In this document: one piece after another, positions 33,532 to 40,916 of the stretch
How positions within the stretch are numbered: position 1 is the stretch's first letter
Layout: each line of letters begins with the position of its first letter
Assembly (NCBI GenBank): GCA_947177175.1
Contig: CAMWTK010000010.1
Coordinates: forward strand, 1-48,745
DNA: 48,745 nucleotides
Direction: 5' to 3'
Source: an uncultured Treponema sp.
Lineage (GTDB): Bacteria; Spirochaetota; Spirochaetia; Treponematales; Treponemataceae
Notes under the pieces: model-generated
What the model was told of the DNA's origin: nothing
Seen by the model: only the letters and a program-made list of their open reading frames with translations
Database searches by the model: none
Translations under genes and position numbers: made by a program

Positions 33532-34164
33532 CTAGAAATCCCCCGTCAGCGAGCCGCTGAAAAACGCGGAGCCGGATACCAATATATCCGCACCGGCATC
33601 CACAACCGTCCGCGCCGTCCGTTCGTTCACCCCGCCGTCCGCCGAAATAAGAAAATGACCGCCCCGCTCCGCGCGCAGCCCCGCAAGTCGCGCAATCTTC
33701 CGCACACACGACGGGATAAGCTCCTGCCCGCCGAACCCCGGGTTGACCGTCATCACCAGCACCACATCGACCTCATCGAGCAGCTCCTCCAGCAGGGAAA
33801 CAGGCGTTGACGGCACAAGAGAGACACCCGCTTTCTTCCCGAGCGACCGGATATGCCGCGCGAGCCGGTGGGCATGTGTGACCGCCTCAAGGTGAAATGT
33901 AATCCAGTCAGCGCCCGCCTCCGCGAACGAATCGACCATCACCTCGGGACGCTCCACCATCAGGTGCACGTCGAACGGCAACGCCGTCAGCCCCCGGATC
34001 GAGCGGATAACCGGCTGCCCGTAACTTATCTGCGGCACGAACTGCCCGTCCATCACGTCGATATGCACGGCTCTCCCCTTTTTTTCCTCAATCTGCCTGA
34101 CGGCGGCAGCGAGGTCGGAAAAATCCGCGGAAAGCAATGACGGCGCTAACAAAGGCTTTTTCAT
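33532..34164 (-). CDS. rpe: ribulose-phosphate 3-epimerase
   Basis: The enzyme interconverts ribulose-5-phosphate and xylulose-5-phosphate in the pentose phosphate pathway. The 210-residue TIM barrel has the signatures LLAPSLLSADFSDL, VHIDVMDGQFVPQISYG, FDVHLMVERPE, VMTVNPGFGGQ and ISADGGVNERT, with the catalytic Asp pair and metal-binding His residues. ATG 34164 is the conserved start. No ribosome site precedes it; a TATAAT lies immediately before the ATG and a full promoter places the transcript start ~9 bases upstream. Confidence 0.95.
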   Translation of the reverse strand: MKKPLLAPSLLSADFSDLAAAVRQIEEKKGRAVHIDVMDGQFVPQISYGQPVIRSIRGLTALPFDVHLMVERPEVMVDSFAEAGADWITFHLEAVTHAHRLARHIRSLGKKAGVSLVPSTPVSLLEELLDEVDVVLVMTVNPGFGGQELIPSCVRKIARLAGLRAERGGHFLISADGGVNERTARTVVDAGADILVSGSAFFSGSLTGDF

Positions 34165-34179
34165 ATTATACTGTTTAGT

Positions 34180-34208
34180 ATTATAGCAGATAACGCGCAT
34201 ATTGTAAA
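34180..34208 (-). promoter_or_regulatory. rpe operon promoter
   Basis: On the minus strand TTTACA (34208-34203), 17-base spacer, TATAAT (34185-34180). The downstream sequence forms an imperfect inverted repeat (ATTATACT / AGTATTAT at 34165-34184) around GTTT, which could be an operator. Confidence 0.65.
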
Positions 34209-34251
34209 CCGCGTTTTGCGAAATATCAATGACTTGTTATATATTCGTCAT

Positions 34252-34412
34252 TACAGCAAAGAATGTCGCGATATTCGTTCGCGTCTCTTTGCCCTGAAGA
34301 GCGGCTGTGCAGGATATTGAAACGGGGTTCCGCACAGCCGCTCTTGTGGCGGCTTAAAAAGGGCGACCTGTGAAATTTCCCGTTTCATGCAGGCCGTCCT
34401 TTTTATTTTTTT
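34252..34412 (+). ncRNA. candidate structured RNA of ~160 nt between rpe and the ParA-Rpn gene
   Basis: TTGCGA (34216-34221), 18 bases, TATATT (34240-34245) would start transcription near 34252. The product folds into three hairpins: GCAAAGA/TCTTTGC (34256-34292) with an inner CGCGA/TCGCG stem, a perfect 14-pair stem AAGAGCGGCTGTGC (34297-34310) with 34332-34345, and a terminator stem. No reading frame of note is present. It could be an independent small RNA or an attenuated leader of the downstream gene. No known RNA family is recognised. Confidence 0.45.
34356..34412 (+). terminator. terminator hairpin with long T run
   Basis: AAAAAGGGCGACCTG (34356-34370) pairs with the arm 34389-34404 with one mismatch, followed by a T-rich tract. 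It would end transcripts ~80 bases before the ParA-Rpn start. Confidence 0.7.
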
Positions 34413-34493
34413 ATCATTCTCAAAGTCCGGCGGGAAGGAATCGGTTCATTGGGCGGGCGGATTGTCCCGCCGGGTTTTGTCAAGGGAAGCATT

Positions 34494-35588
34494 ATGGTCA
34501 TCACATTCTCAAGCATGAAAGGCGGCGTGGGAAAGTCCACCGACGCCATCCTGCTCGCCAACAACCTCGCGGCGCGCGGGTTCAAGGTCCTGTTCTTCGA
34601 CATGGACACGAACAACTCATCCACGATCTACTACACGCTGGGCATAGCCGACGAGTTCCCGACGCGGAATGTCGCGGAGGCGCTGACCCACAGGACGACG
34701 GAGGGCTACGCGGTAAAGTCGAGGATTCAGAACGCGGGCATCGTGCCGTCGTCGCTGAGGCTGTCCGACATCCGCCCGGGCGACTGCCACGCGCTGAAAA
34801 AGACCCTGCCGGACGGCAAATACGATTTCGTCGTCATCGACATCGCCGAGCACAGCCTGAAAAGCGACTACGGCTCAAAGGGCATCCGCTTTGACGTGTA
34901 CGTCAAGGACGGCACGGGACGGTGTTTCGACATCGAGGTGCAGATGACGAACAGGAGAAACCTTGCCCGCCGTGCGCGGTACTACCAGAGCCTGATGGAC
35001 GTTGACAGTTTTCCCTGCGGCGCGGGCTACGACGATTTGAAAGACGGCTACGTCATCTTCCTCTGCATGGACGACCCGTTCGGCTACGGGCTGCCCGTGT
35101 ACCGTTTCTCAAGCATCTGCAAAGAGGACAGGACGGTTTCTTTGGGCGACGGGGCGTACAAAATCTTCTACAACGCCGCGAAGCATGCTATAATGCCAAG
35201 TGAGACGCTCAAGTCGTTTTTCAGATTCCTCACGGGGTCGAACGACGGCTCGGCATTCTCCGGCAGACTCGCCGCCATGGTGGAGCATGCCAAGACCAAC
35301 GCGCAGTGGAGGCAGCAGTTTATGACCTGGGAAGATGAGATGAAAATTCAGGTAAAAGAGCGGGCGGAAGTGCTTGCGCAGGAAATGGCGGAAGCACTTG
35401 CAGAAGAGATTGCACAGGAGCGAGTACGGGAGTTTGCGGAAGAAGCCGCTGCGGAAGTAGCCGTTGAGACGGCACGGAAACTGTTGACCAACGGCAAACT
35501 GTCTGAACAGGACATTGCCGAGGCAACGGGGCTGCCGCTTGCGCAGGTGGAGCAGTTGCGCAAGGAATCGTCCACGGACAAGGCGTAG
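34494..35588 (+). CDS. ParA-type ATPase half fused to Rpn-family PD-(D/E)XK nuclease
   Basis: The 364-residue protein has two parts. Residues 1-118 are the N-terminal half of a ParA/Soj ATPase: deviant Walker A KGGVGKST (9-16), LANNLAARGFKVLFFDMDT, IVPSSLRL and Walker B KYDFVVIDIA. Directly after Walker B the sequence becomes an Rpn (recombination-promoting nuclease, PDDEXK_2) protein: KSDYGSKGIRFDVYVKDGTG, DIEVQMTNRRNLARRARYYQ, YVIFLCMDDPFGYGLPVYRF, with nuclease residues Asp134, Glu148 and Gln150 in place. The C-terminal ~85 residues are the Glu/Ala-rich helix and small HTH-like end typical of Rpn. The ParA C-terminal half and Rpn N-terminal ~45 residues are both missing. AAGGGAAG precedes ATG 34494. 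Confidence 0.85.
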   Translation: MVITFSSMKGGVGKSTDAILLANNLAARGFKVLFFDMDTNNSSTIYYTLGIADEFPTRNVAEALTHRTTEGYAVKSRIQNAGIVPSSLRLSDIRPGDCHALKKTLPDGKYDFVVIDIAEHSLKSDYGSKGIRFDVYVKDGTGRCFDIEVQMTNRRNLARRARYYQSLMDVDSFPCGAGYDDLKDGYVIFLCMDDPFGYGLPVYRFSSICKEDRTVSLGDGAYKIFYNAAKHAIMPSETLKSFFRFLTGSNDGSAFSGRLAAMVEHAKTNAQWRQQFMTWEDEMKIQVKERAEVLAQEMAEALAEEIAQERVREFAEEAAAEVAVETARKLLTNGKLSEQDIAEATGLPLAQVEQLRKESSTDKA

Positions 35589-35594
35589 CGGATG

Positions 35595-35615
35595 GGGGGC
35601 AAGTAAGTAGCCCCC
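35595..35615. terminator. short hairpin between convergent genes
   Basis: GGGGGC (35595-35600) pairs with GCCCCC (35610-35615) between the ParA-Rpn stop and the OmpA-like stop. No T run follows on either strand, so termination is uncertain. Confidence 0.35.
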
Positions 35616-35617
35616 GG

Positions 35618-36988
35618 CTACTCCAATATCGTGATTTCCACGCGGCGGTTCTGGGCGCGGCCTGCGTCGGTGGCGTTGTCGGCAATCGGGCGAGTGCCGC
35701 CCCAGCCGCGGCAGATGAAAGCCGCCGCGTTCACGCCGCGCTTGGCGAGTTCTTCGGCAATCGTGCGGGCGCGCTCGACGGACAGTTTCTGCTCGCCTTC
35801 GGGCTTGCCGACCGCCGCCGTGTGTCCTTCTACCAAAAACTGCGCGTCGGGGGCGAGTTTCAGCACGTCCGCGATTTCGTCAAGCCGTCCGTGCTCGCTC
35901 GGCAGGACTTCGTTGCTGTCGGGAACGAAGCGGATGTCGCGCACGCTCAGGCGCAGTCCGGCGGGCGTTTTTTCCACCACCATATTGTTCTTTGCCGTCG
36001 CTGCCGCCGCCGTGGGCGCGCGTGGCGCAGGCTTCGGCTTGGTCGGCTCAACCCATGCCGACGTGTTCACAGGCGCGGGAGCAGTGCCGGACGCACCGTT
36101 GCCCGCGCCGCCTGTTACGCCGGGGCTGACGCTCGCGATGCGGCTGAGCGACGCGATGATTTTCTCCGTGTCGATTGCGGGCGGGAATTCGGTGAAGAGC
36201 GTTATCGTTCCCTTAAAGTTCACCTGCTGGCCGTCGGCATACACGAACGTTTCGTCCACGATGTCTACCACGAGGATTGCCTCGCCGGTTGCCGTGCGCA
36301 CGAGGATATCCGCCTTGTGTCCGCCGGCCGCTTTGACTAGCGACGGGTCGCCGTTCGGGTCGCGCTTGTTCGCCCCGTAGTTCGTCTGCCATGCCGCCGT
36401 AATGCGGTACACGTCCTGTTCGCGGTAGGTCTCCTGCCGGACGTAGGTGTAGGCGACTTCCATGGGAATGCGCGTGAAGATACCTTTGTTCAGCGGGTCG
36501 GCGCTCCGTTCCGCGTGTGCCGACCATGCGTCGCCGGGGCGCACCGCTTCGGTTGTGAACGCGGGAAAACTGCGGAACGACGGATAGCCGTTGTCTACAT
36601 ACATGGTCAGCTTGCCTTTGGGCGAGATATGGAACACCGACGGAATCGAATCGTGAATGCCCACGGCTGCGTCCGCGCGGTTGCGCTTGGTCGCCTCGTT
36701 CACGTAAAAACTGCCGTCGTACCATTGCCCGCCGTGCAGCGGGTTGCGCGGGTCGTCAAAGGCCGCGTCGGGCGCGTAGGCCGGGCTGATGAACGAACGC
36801 ACCTCGCGGCTCGTCAGTCCCACGTACTTTCCGTTTACGTAGCGGCGCAGGTTCGTGCGTTCCACGAGCGAGTAGCCGCCCGTGCCGTCATAGCGCAGCG
36901 CGACTGGCCGCGCGGGGTTCTGTGCGAATGCCGCCGCCGTGAGCAGGCACAACGACATCCTTGTCAGGCATAATCTGAATCCGTTCAT
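35618..36988 (-). CDS. OmpA-domain envelope protein
   Basis: The 456-residue protein has a signal peptide (RMSLCLLTAAAFAQ). Residues ~20-290 form a strand-rich domain of unknown family (VALRYDGTGGYSLVERTNLR; FVYADGQQVNFKGTITLFTE). A Pro/Ala/Thr-rich linker follows (PKPAPRAPTAAAA). The C-terminal ~120 residues are an OmpA-like peptidoglycan-binding domain (FVPDSNEVLPSEHGRLDEIA, FLVEGHTAAVG, LSVERARTIAEELAKRGV, NRRVEITILE). It therefore links the outer membrane or periplasm to the wall. ATG 36988 is chosen because the signal peptide begins there. A GCCGATAAT element ends 6 bases upstream, matching a sigma-28 -10 exactly but without a matching -35. Confidence 0.8.
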   Translation of the reverse strand: MNGFRLCLTRMSLCLLTAAAFAQNPARPVALRYDGTGGYSLVERTNLRRYVNGKYVGLTSREVRSFISPAYAPDAAFDDPRNPLHGGQWYDGSFYVNEATKRNRADAAVGIHDSIPSVFHISPKGKLTMYVDNGYPSFRSFPAFTTEAVRPGDAWSAHAERSADPLNKGIFTRIPMEVAYTYVRQETYREQDVYRITAAWQTNYGANKRDPNGDPSLVKAAGGHKADILVRTATGEAILVVDIVDETFVYADGQQVNFKGTITLFTEFPPAIDTEKIIASLSRIASVSPGVTGGAGNGASGTAPAPVNTSAWVEPTKPKPAPRAPTAAAATAKNNMVVEKTPAGLRLSVRDIRFVPDSNEVLPSEHGRLDEIADVLKLAPDAQFLVEGHTAAVGKPEGEQKLSVERARTIAEELAKRGVNAAAFICRGWGGTRPIADNATDAGRAQNRRVEITILE

Positions 36989-37011
36989 ACTGAGATTATC
37001 GGCAGATACAG

Positions 37012-37040
37012 TTGTAGAAAACGCTTTTTCGGAGTAAAAT
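37012..37040 (+). promoter_or_regulatory. ketosynthase promoter
   Basis: TTGTAG (37012-37017), 17-base spacer, TAAAAT (37035-37040), ~30 bases before the start at 37071. GTGGGG is the ribosome site. Confidence 0.55.
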
Positions 37041-37070
37041 GAACGTGCTAAGGCAATTGTGGGGAATAGT

Positions 37071-38336
37071 ATGGACTTTACGACAAAGAAAGGACGGCGC
37101 GTCGTGGTTACCGGCGGGAGCGTCATCAGCGCGCTGGGGAACGACTGGCAGACCGTGCTGCGAAGCCTGAAGGCGAAGAGGAATTTTGTCCGGTATATGC
37201 CCGACTGGGAGCAGAAATACCCGCTGCTCAACTCGCGCGTCGCCTGTCCGGTTGACTTCACGATTGACAGCGAAAAGTATTCGCGCAAGCAGATCCGGGG
37301 CATGGGACGGATTGCGCAAATGGCGTTGGTCGCCACGGATGCCGCGCTTGCCGAAAGCGGGCTGTTGGGCAGCGACGAGCTGACGCAGGGGCGCGCGGGC
37401 ATTTCCTACGGCTCTTCAATCGGCAGCGTCGATCCGCTGCTGGAGATGTATTCCATGCTCGTGACGAACGACACGTCAAAGTTGGGGACGACCACTTATA
37501 TCAAGGCGATGCCGCAGACGTGCGCGGCGAATCTGGAAGTGTTCTATCACCTGACGGGGCGGCTCATCACCACGAACGTGGCGTGTGCTTCCGGGTCAAT
37601 GGCGATTGGCTATGCGTATGAGACGATCCGTGCGGGCGTGCAGGACGTGATGATTGCCGGTGGCGCGGACGAATTCAGCGCGATGCACACGGCAACGTTC
37701 GACACGATGTTCTCCACCACGACCAAGAACGACACGCCTGAGTTGACACCGAGCGCGTATGACGCGCACCGCGACGGTCTGGTCATCGGCGAGGGTGCGG
37801 GAACGCTTATCCTTGAGGACTACGAACACGCGGTGCGGCGCGGCGCACCGATACTGGCGGAGATTGTCGGCTTTGGCACGACGACGGACGGCACGCACAT
37901 CACGTCGCCCAACCGCCCGACGATAGCCCGCGCGCTCCAGCTTGCCATTGAGGACGCAGGCATTGACCCGGCGCAGATTGGGCACGTCAACACGCACGGC
38001 ACGGCAACGGACGCGGGTGACGTGTGCGAGTCGAACGCGACCTATGATGTGTTCCAGCGCGCCGTTCCGTGCAGCACGGTCAAGAATTATATCGGCCATA
38101 CGCTGGGCGCGTGCGGCGCGATTGAGTCGTGGCTTTCGATTATGATGATGAACGAAGGCTGGTTCTTCCCCAACCTCAACCTGCGCGAGGTTGACCCCAA
38201 GTGCGGGCCGCTTGACTACATCATGGGCGACGGGCGCGAAATCGACACGCAGTACGTGATGAACAACAATTTTGCCTTTGGCGGCATCAACACGAGCCTG
38301 ATTTTCAAGAAGATTGATCCGCGCGAGCGGGCTTAA
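37071..38336 (+). CDS. beta-ketoacyl-ACP synthase, aryl-polyene type
   Basis: The 421-residue thiolase-fold condensing enzyme has the full KAS I/II catalytic set: Cys172 in NVACASGSMAIGYAYETIRA, His309 in VNTHGTATDAGD and His343 in NYIGHTLGACGA. The N-terminal half (WQTVLRSLKAKRNFVRYMPD, then YSRKQIRGMGRIAQMALVAT) resembles the FabF-like enzymes of aryl polyene clusters more than housekeeping FabF, from memory of that family. It would extend an acyl starter with malonyl-ACP. No ACP, ketoreductase or dehydratase gene is nearby. The MIO ammonia-lyase gene faces it tail to tail. It could also be an ordinary second FabF. Confidence 0.8.
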   Translation: MDFTTKKGRRVVVTGGSVISALGNDWQTVLRSLKAKRNFVRYMPDWEQKYPLLNSRVACPVDFTIDSEKYSRKQIRGMGRIAQMALVATDAALAESGLLGSDELTQGRAGISYGSSIGSVDPLLEMYSMLVTNDTSKLGTTTYIKAMPQTCAANLEVFYHLTGRLITTNVACASGSMAIGYAYETIRAGVQDVMIAGGADEFSAMHTATFDTMFSTTTKNDTPELTPSAYDAHRDGLVIGEGAGTLILEDYEHAVRRGAPILAEIVGFGTTTDGTHITSPNRPTIARALQLAIEDAGIDPAQIGHVNTHGTATDAGDVCESNATYDVFQRAVPCSTVKNYIGHTLGACGAIESWLSIMMMNEGWFFPNLNLREVDPKCGPLDYIMGDGREIDTQYVMNNNFAFGGINTSLIFKKIDPRERA

Positions 38337-38344
38337 TCCCAGTT

Positions 38345-38410
38345 GCATCATGCTAGTTAATCTGACGCATCATTCTAGTTAGAATTACGCATCATGCTCG
38401 TGGGCAATGC
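38345..38410. repeat. three direct 22-bp repeats
   Basis: Units begin at 38345, 38367 and 38389 with GCATCATGCTAGTTAA, GCATCATTCTAGTTAG and GCATCATGCTCGTGGG; the period is exactly 22. They fill the gap between two convergent stops and run into the end of the ammonia-lyase gene. Confidence 0.75.
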
Positions 38411-38413
38411 GGC

Positions 38414-39991
38414 TTACGCGAACAGTTCCGTCCGTAGCAGCCAGTTGCTGACGGCGGCGGATTCTTTGTCCAGGGCGCGGTCGTCCTGCACGAACGCGGA
38501 CAGCCGGCGCACTTCGGCGTGGACGCGCTGCGTGAACGGGCTGAACGGTTCCGCGCCGATGAGGTCGATTGCCTGGCAGACCGCGAGCAGGTGTACGCCC
38601 AGCTGCAAGTACAGCAGGCTGATTTGGTCGCGCAGTTTGCGCGCGCTGATCGTTCCCATGGACACTTTGTCCTGGTTGAGTGCTTCGGTGGGCGACGACG
38701 TAATGCTGATTGGGGTGGCAAAGCTCTGTATTTCGCCGCGGATCGCGCTTATCGTAATCTGCGCGCCCTTAAAGCCGAGCCGCAGTCCTGCGCGCGGGTC
38801 GTCGTCGGTCGTGTAGGGAATCAGGTTTTCGGTCAGCCCGTTGAATTTTCCGTCGATGATAAGCTCCGCCTGCTTGTCGGCAAGGTCAGAGATGTTGGCG
38901 AGCGCGACGCGCAGGTAGTCGCACGACGCGCAGATGTGCCCGCCGTAAAAGTTGCCCGTGTTGTACAGTGTCTGCGCGTCAATGTCCACGAGCGGGTTGT
39001 CGTTCGCCGCGTTGATTTCCTGTTCGATCCACTGCCGGGTAATGGCGAGCGTGTCGCGCAATACGCCGTTTATCTGCGGCGCACAGCGGATTGAATACCG
39101 CTGCTGTATTTTCTTTTCGCGCTTCTGAAAGCCTTTGTCCCCGATGTTGCCGAGGTTCGCGAGGAACGATTCGTAATTTTCCACGCGCCTTGACGTGCTG
39201 ACGATGCGGTAGATATGCTCCGCGCTTTCGGTCTGCCCCGGGTGATTTTTGATTTCGCTCACCTTGCGGCGGAACGGCACTTCGCTGCCGTGCATGATTT
39301 CCGTGGTCGCTGCCGTCAGGAAGTCCGAGATGTTGGCGAGGCGCGCTGCCTTTTTCCAGGCGAGCGAGGCGACCGCCGTCATCACCGACGTGCCGTTCAT
39401 AATGGCAAGCCCTTCTTTTGCCTCAAGCGGGAGCGGCGCGATTCCTTCTGCCCGCAATGCGTCCATGGCGGGGACGATTTTTCCTTTATAATACACGTCG
39501 CGTTCGCCGTACATGACTGCGCCGAGGTATGACAGCGGCGTAAGGTCGCCGGACGCGCCCACCGAGCCAAGCTCCGGGATAACGGGAATGATGTCTTTTT
39601 GCAGCAGCGTCTCCATAAAGCGCGCCAGTTCCGGGCGGATTGCCGAATGCCCGCCCTTGACGTTGCCGTTCAGTCGGCACAGGACAACGGCGCGTCCTTC
39701 TTCGCGGGAGAGCGGCTTGCCCAGCCCGATGCCGTGGTAGGTGACGATGACATGCTGTAGTTCGTTCACTTTTTCCAGGCTGATTTGGTTGTCGCAGGAA
39801 TCGCCGAAGTTGGTCGTCACGCCGTACGTGGGCAGCCCGCTCGCGATGTAGCGCAGCAGGAAGTCGCGCGATTTTTTGAGCCGCTCCCAGAACGGTTTTT
39901 CGTCGCACAGCCGGACGGCGGCATTTCCCGCCGCAACGTCGCACACATCGTCAATAGTAAGCCCTTCGCCTTTCACTACGATTGTCTTCAT
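38414..39991 (-). CDS. MIO-type aromatic amino acid ammonia-lyase (HAL/PAL/TAL family)
   Basis: The family eliminates ammonia from His, Phe or Tyr with the self-made MIO cofactor. The 526-residue protein has the MIO triad Ala146-Ser147-Gly148 in GSVGASGDLTPLSY, the catalytic loop YGVTTNFGD (Tyr56), NGTSVMTAV, the QINGVLRDTL-like segment, and NDNPLVD. The substrate-selectivity pair reads Tyr85-His86, not Ser-His of histidine ammonia-lyase nor His-Leu of tyrosine ammonia-lyase. ATG 39991 follows AGAGG. No hut genes are nearby; pairing with an aryl-polyene-type ketosynthase suggests it makes an aryl starter such as 4-coumarate. That is inference. Confidence 0.85.
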   Translation of the reverse strand: MKTIVVKGEGLTIDDVCDVAAGNAAVRLCDEKPFWERLKKSRDFLLRYIASGLPTYGVTTNFGDSCDNQISLEKVNELQHVIVTYHGIGLGKPLSREEGRAVVLCRLNGNVKGGHSAIRPELARFMETLLQKDIIPVIPELGSVGASGDLTPLSYLGAVMYGERDVYYKGKIVPAMDALRAEGIAPLPLEAKEGLAIMNGTSVMTAVASLAWKKAARLANISDFLTAATTEIMHGSEVPFRRKVSEIKNHPGQTESAEHIYRIVSTSRRVENYESFLANLGNIGDKGFQKREKKIQQRYSIRCAPQINGVLRDTLAITRQWIEQEINAANDNPLVDIDAQTLYNTGNFYGGHICASCDYLRVALANISDLADKQAELIIDGKFNGLTENLIPYTTDDDPRAGLRLGFKGAQITISAIRGEIQSFATPISITSSPTEALNQDKVSMGTISARKLRDQISLLYLQLGVHLLAVCQAIDLIGAEPFSPFTQRVHAEVRRLSAFVQDDRALDKESAAVSNWLLRTELFA

Positions 39992-40028
39992 ATATGAGCC
40001 TCTAGTAGTTTCATCTTTTGTCGCTCCG

Positions 40029-40057
40029 ATTATCTTACAAATAGCGAAAATGTACAA
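40029..40057 (-). promoter_or_regulatory. ammonia-lyase promoter
   Basis: On the minus strand TTGTAC (40057-40052), 17-base spacer, GATAAT (40034-40029), about 40 bases before the start codon. Confidence 0.55.
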
Positions 40058-40079
40058 GGGCGGGGGAATGGCTGCGTAC

Positions 40080-40108
40080 TTGTAAAGTTGTTCTATGCGT
40101 GTTATCCT
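40080..40108 (+). promoter_or_regulatory. promoter of the P13-like membrane protein gene
   Basis: TTGTAA (40080-40085), 17-base spacer, TATCCT (40103-40108). It is divergent from the ammonia-lyase promoter, with the two -35 regions ~22 bases apart. Confidence 0.5.
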
Positions 40109-40182
40109 GTGGAAAAGGAAAGCAAGATAAAAGCGTCGCGATTTTCACCGTCGCTCTCGGCTTTTTATGGGGGTTCATTTAT

Positions 40183-40890
40183 ATGAAGAAAGGTTTGGTT
40201 CTTGTGGGAATCTTGTGCCTGCTGGCGGAAGCGGTGTTCGCTCAGAATACGCCGGACGATTTGGCAAAATGGAAGCAGCTGTTTGACGGCGGGGTGATTT
40301 CGGAGGCGGAGTATCAGGCAAAACGGACGCAGATTCTGAAAAGTTCCGTGCGGCCCGCCGGGAGCATGACGCGCGGGCAGGCGTATGTTGAGGCGGATCA
40401 CCTCCTTACCGAAGGCTTTGATACGTACAAGGACAGGCTTGCGGAGCTGATGCTTTATCTAACCGACGAGCAGAAAATGGCGTTGTATGAGCGGCACTCA
40501 AAGTCGGCGGGCGGCTATATCGCGCTGAATCTTTTCTGCGGATTTGGCATCGGCTCGTTCGTGCAGGGCGATGTGGGACGGGGTGTCGCGCAGCTTGCCA
40601 CGCACGTGGGCGGGCTGACGTTCCTCATTGCCGGTACAGCAATTGCCGTGCCGGCGATTATTTCCGACAGTCCGTCAGCGGCGGTCGGCATTTCAATGAT
40701 GATGGGCGGTCTTGCGTCTGTTGCCACGGGCACGATAATCGGGTGCGTCAGTCCGGGACGGTATTCGCGCATACACAACAACGCCTTGCGCGAGCTTTTG
40801 GATCTTCCGCAGACGATGAGCGTTGCCGTCGCGCCGATTATCAACCCGGTAAGCGAGCAGTACGGCTTGGTCGCAAAAATCATGCTGTAA
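40183..40890 (+). CDS. P13/TM2-like membrane protein with SHOCT motif
   Basis: The 235-residue protein has a signal peptide (GLVLVGILCLLAEAVFA-Q). Residues ~27-50 form a SHOCT-type short helix pair (LAKWKQLFDGGVISEAEYQA, KRTQIL). Then come Gly-rich membrane segments (GYIALNLFCGFGIGSFVQGD, VGGLTFLIAGTAIAVPAI, AVGISMMMGGLASVATGTII). The GxGSFxQGD pattern recalls the Borrelia P13 family and TM2-type proteins. It is likely a membrane protein of unknown function, and the P13 porin role should not be assumed. It is followed 26 bases later by a flavoprotein gene. Confidence 0.7.
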   Translation: MKKGLVLVGILCLLAEAVFAQNTPDDLAKWKQLFDGGVISEAEYQAKRTQILKSSVRPAGSMTRGQAYVEADHLLTEGFDTYKDRLAELMLYLTDEQKMALYERHSKSAGGYIALNLFCGFGIGSFVQGDVGRGVAQLATHVGGLTFLIAGTAIAVPAIISDSPSAAVGISMMMGGLASVATGTIIGCVSPGRYSRIHNNALRELLDLPQTMSVAVAPIINPVSEQYGLVAKIML

Positions 40891-40916
40891 GCAAAACAGT
40901 TTTGAGCGAGGTGGAT

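Noticed and set aside
34494..34850. Complete ParA partition gene with a parS site
   Set aside because: The ParA C-terminal half is missing, there is no parB gene beside it, and no parS-like palindrome was seen.
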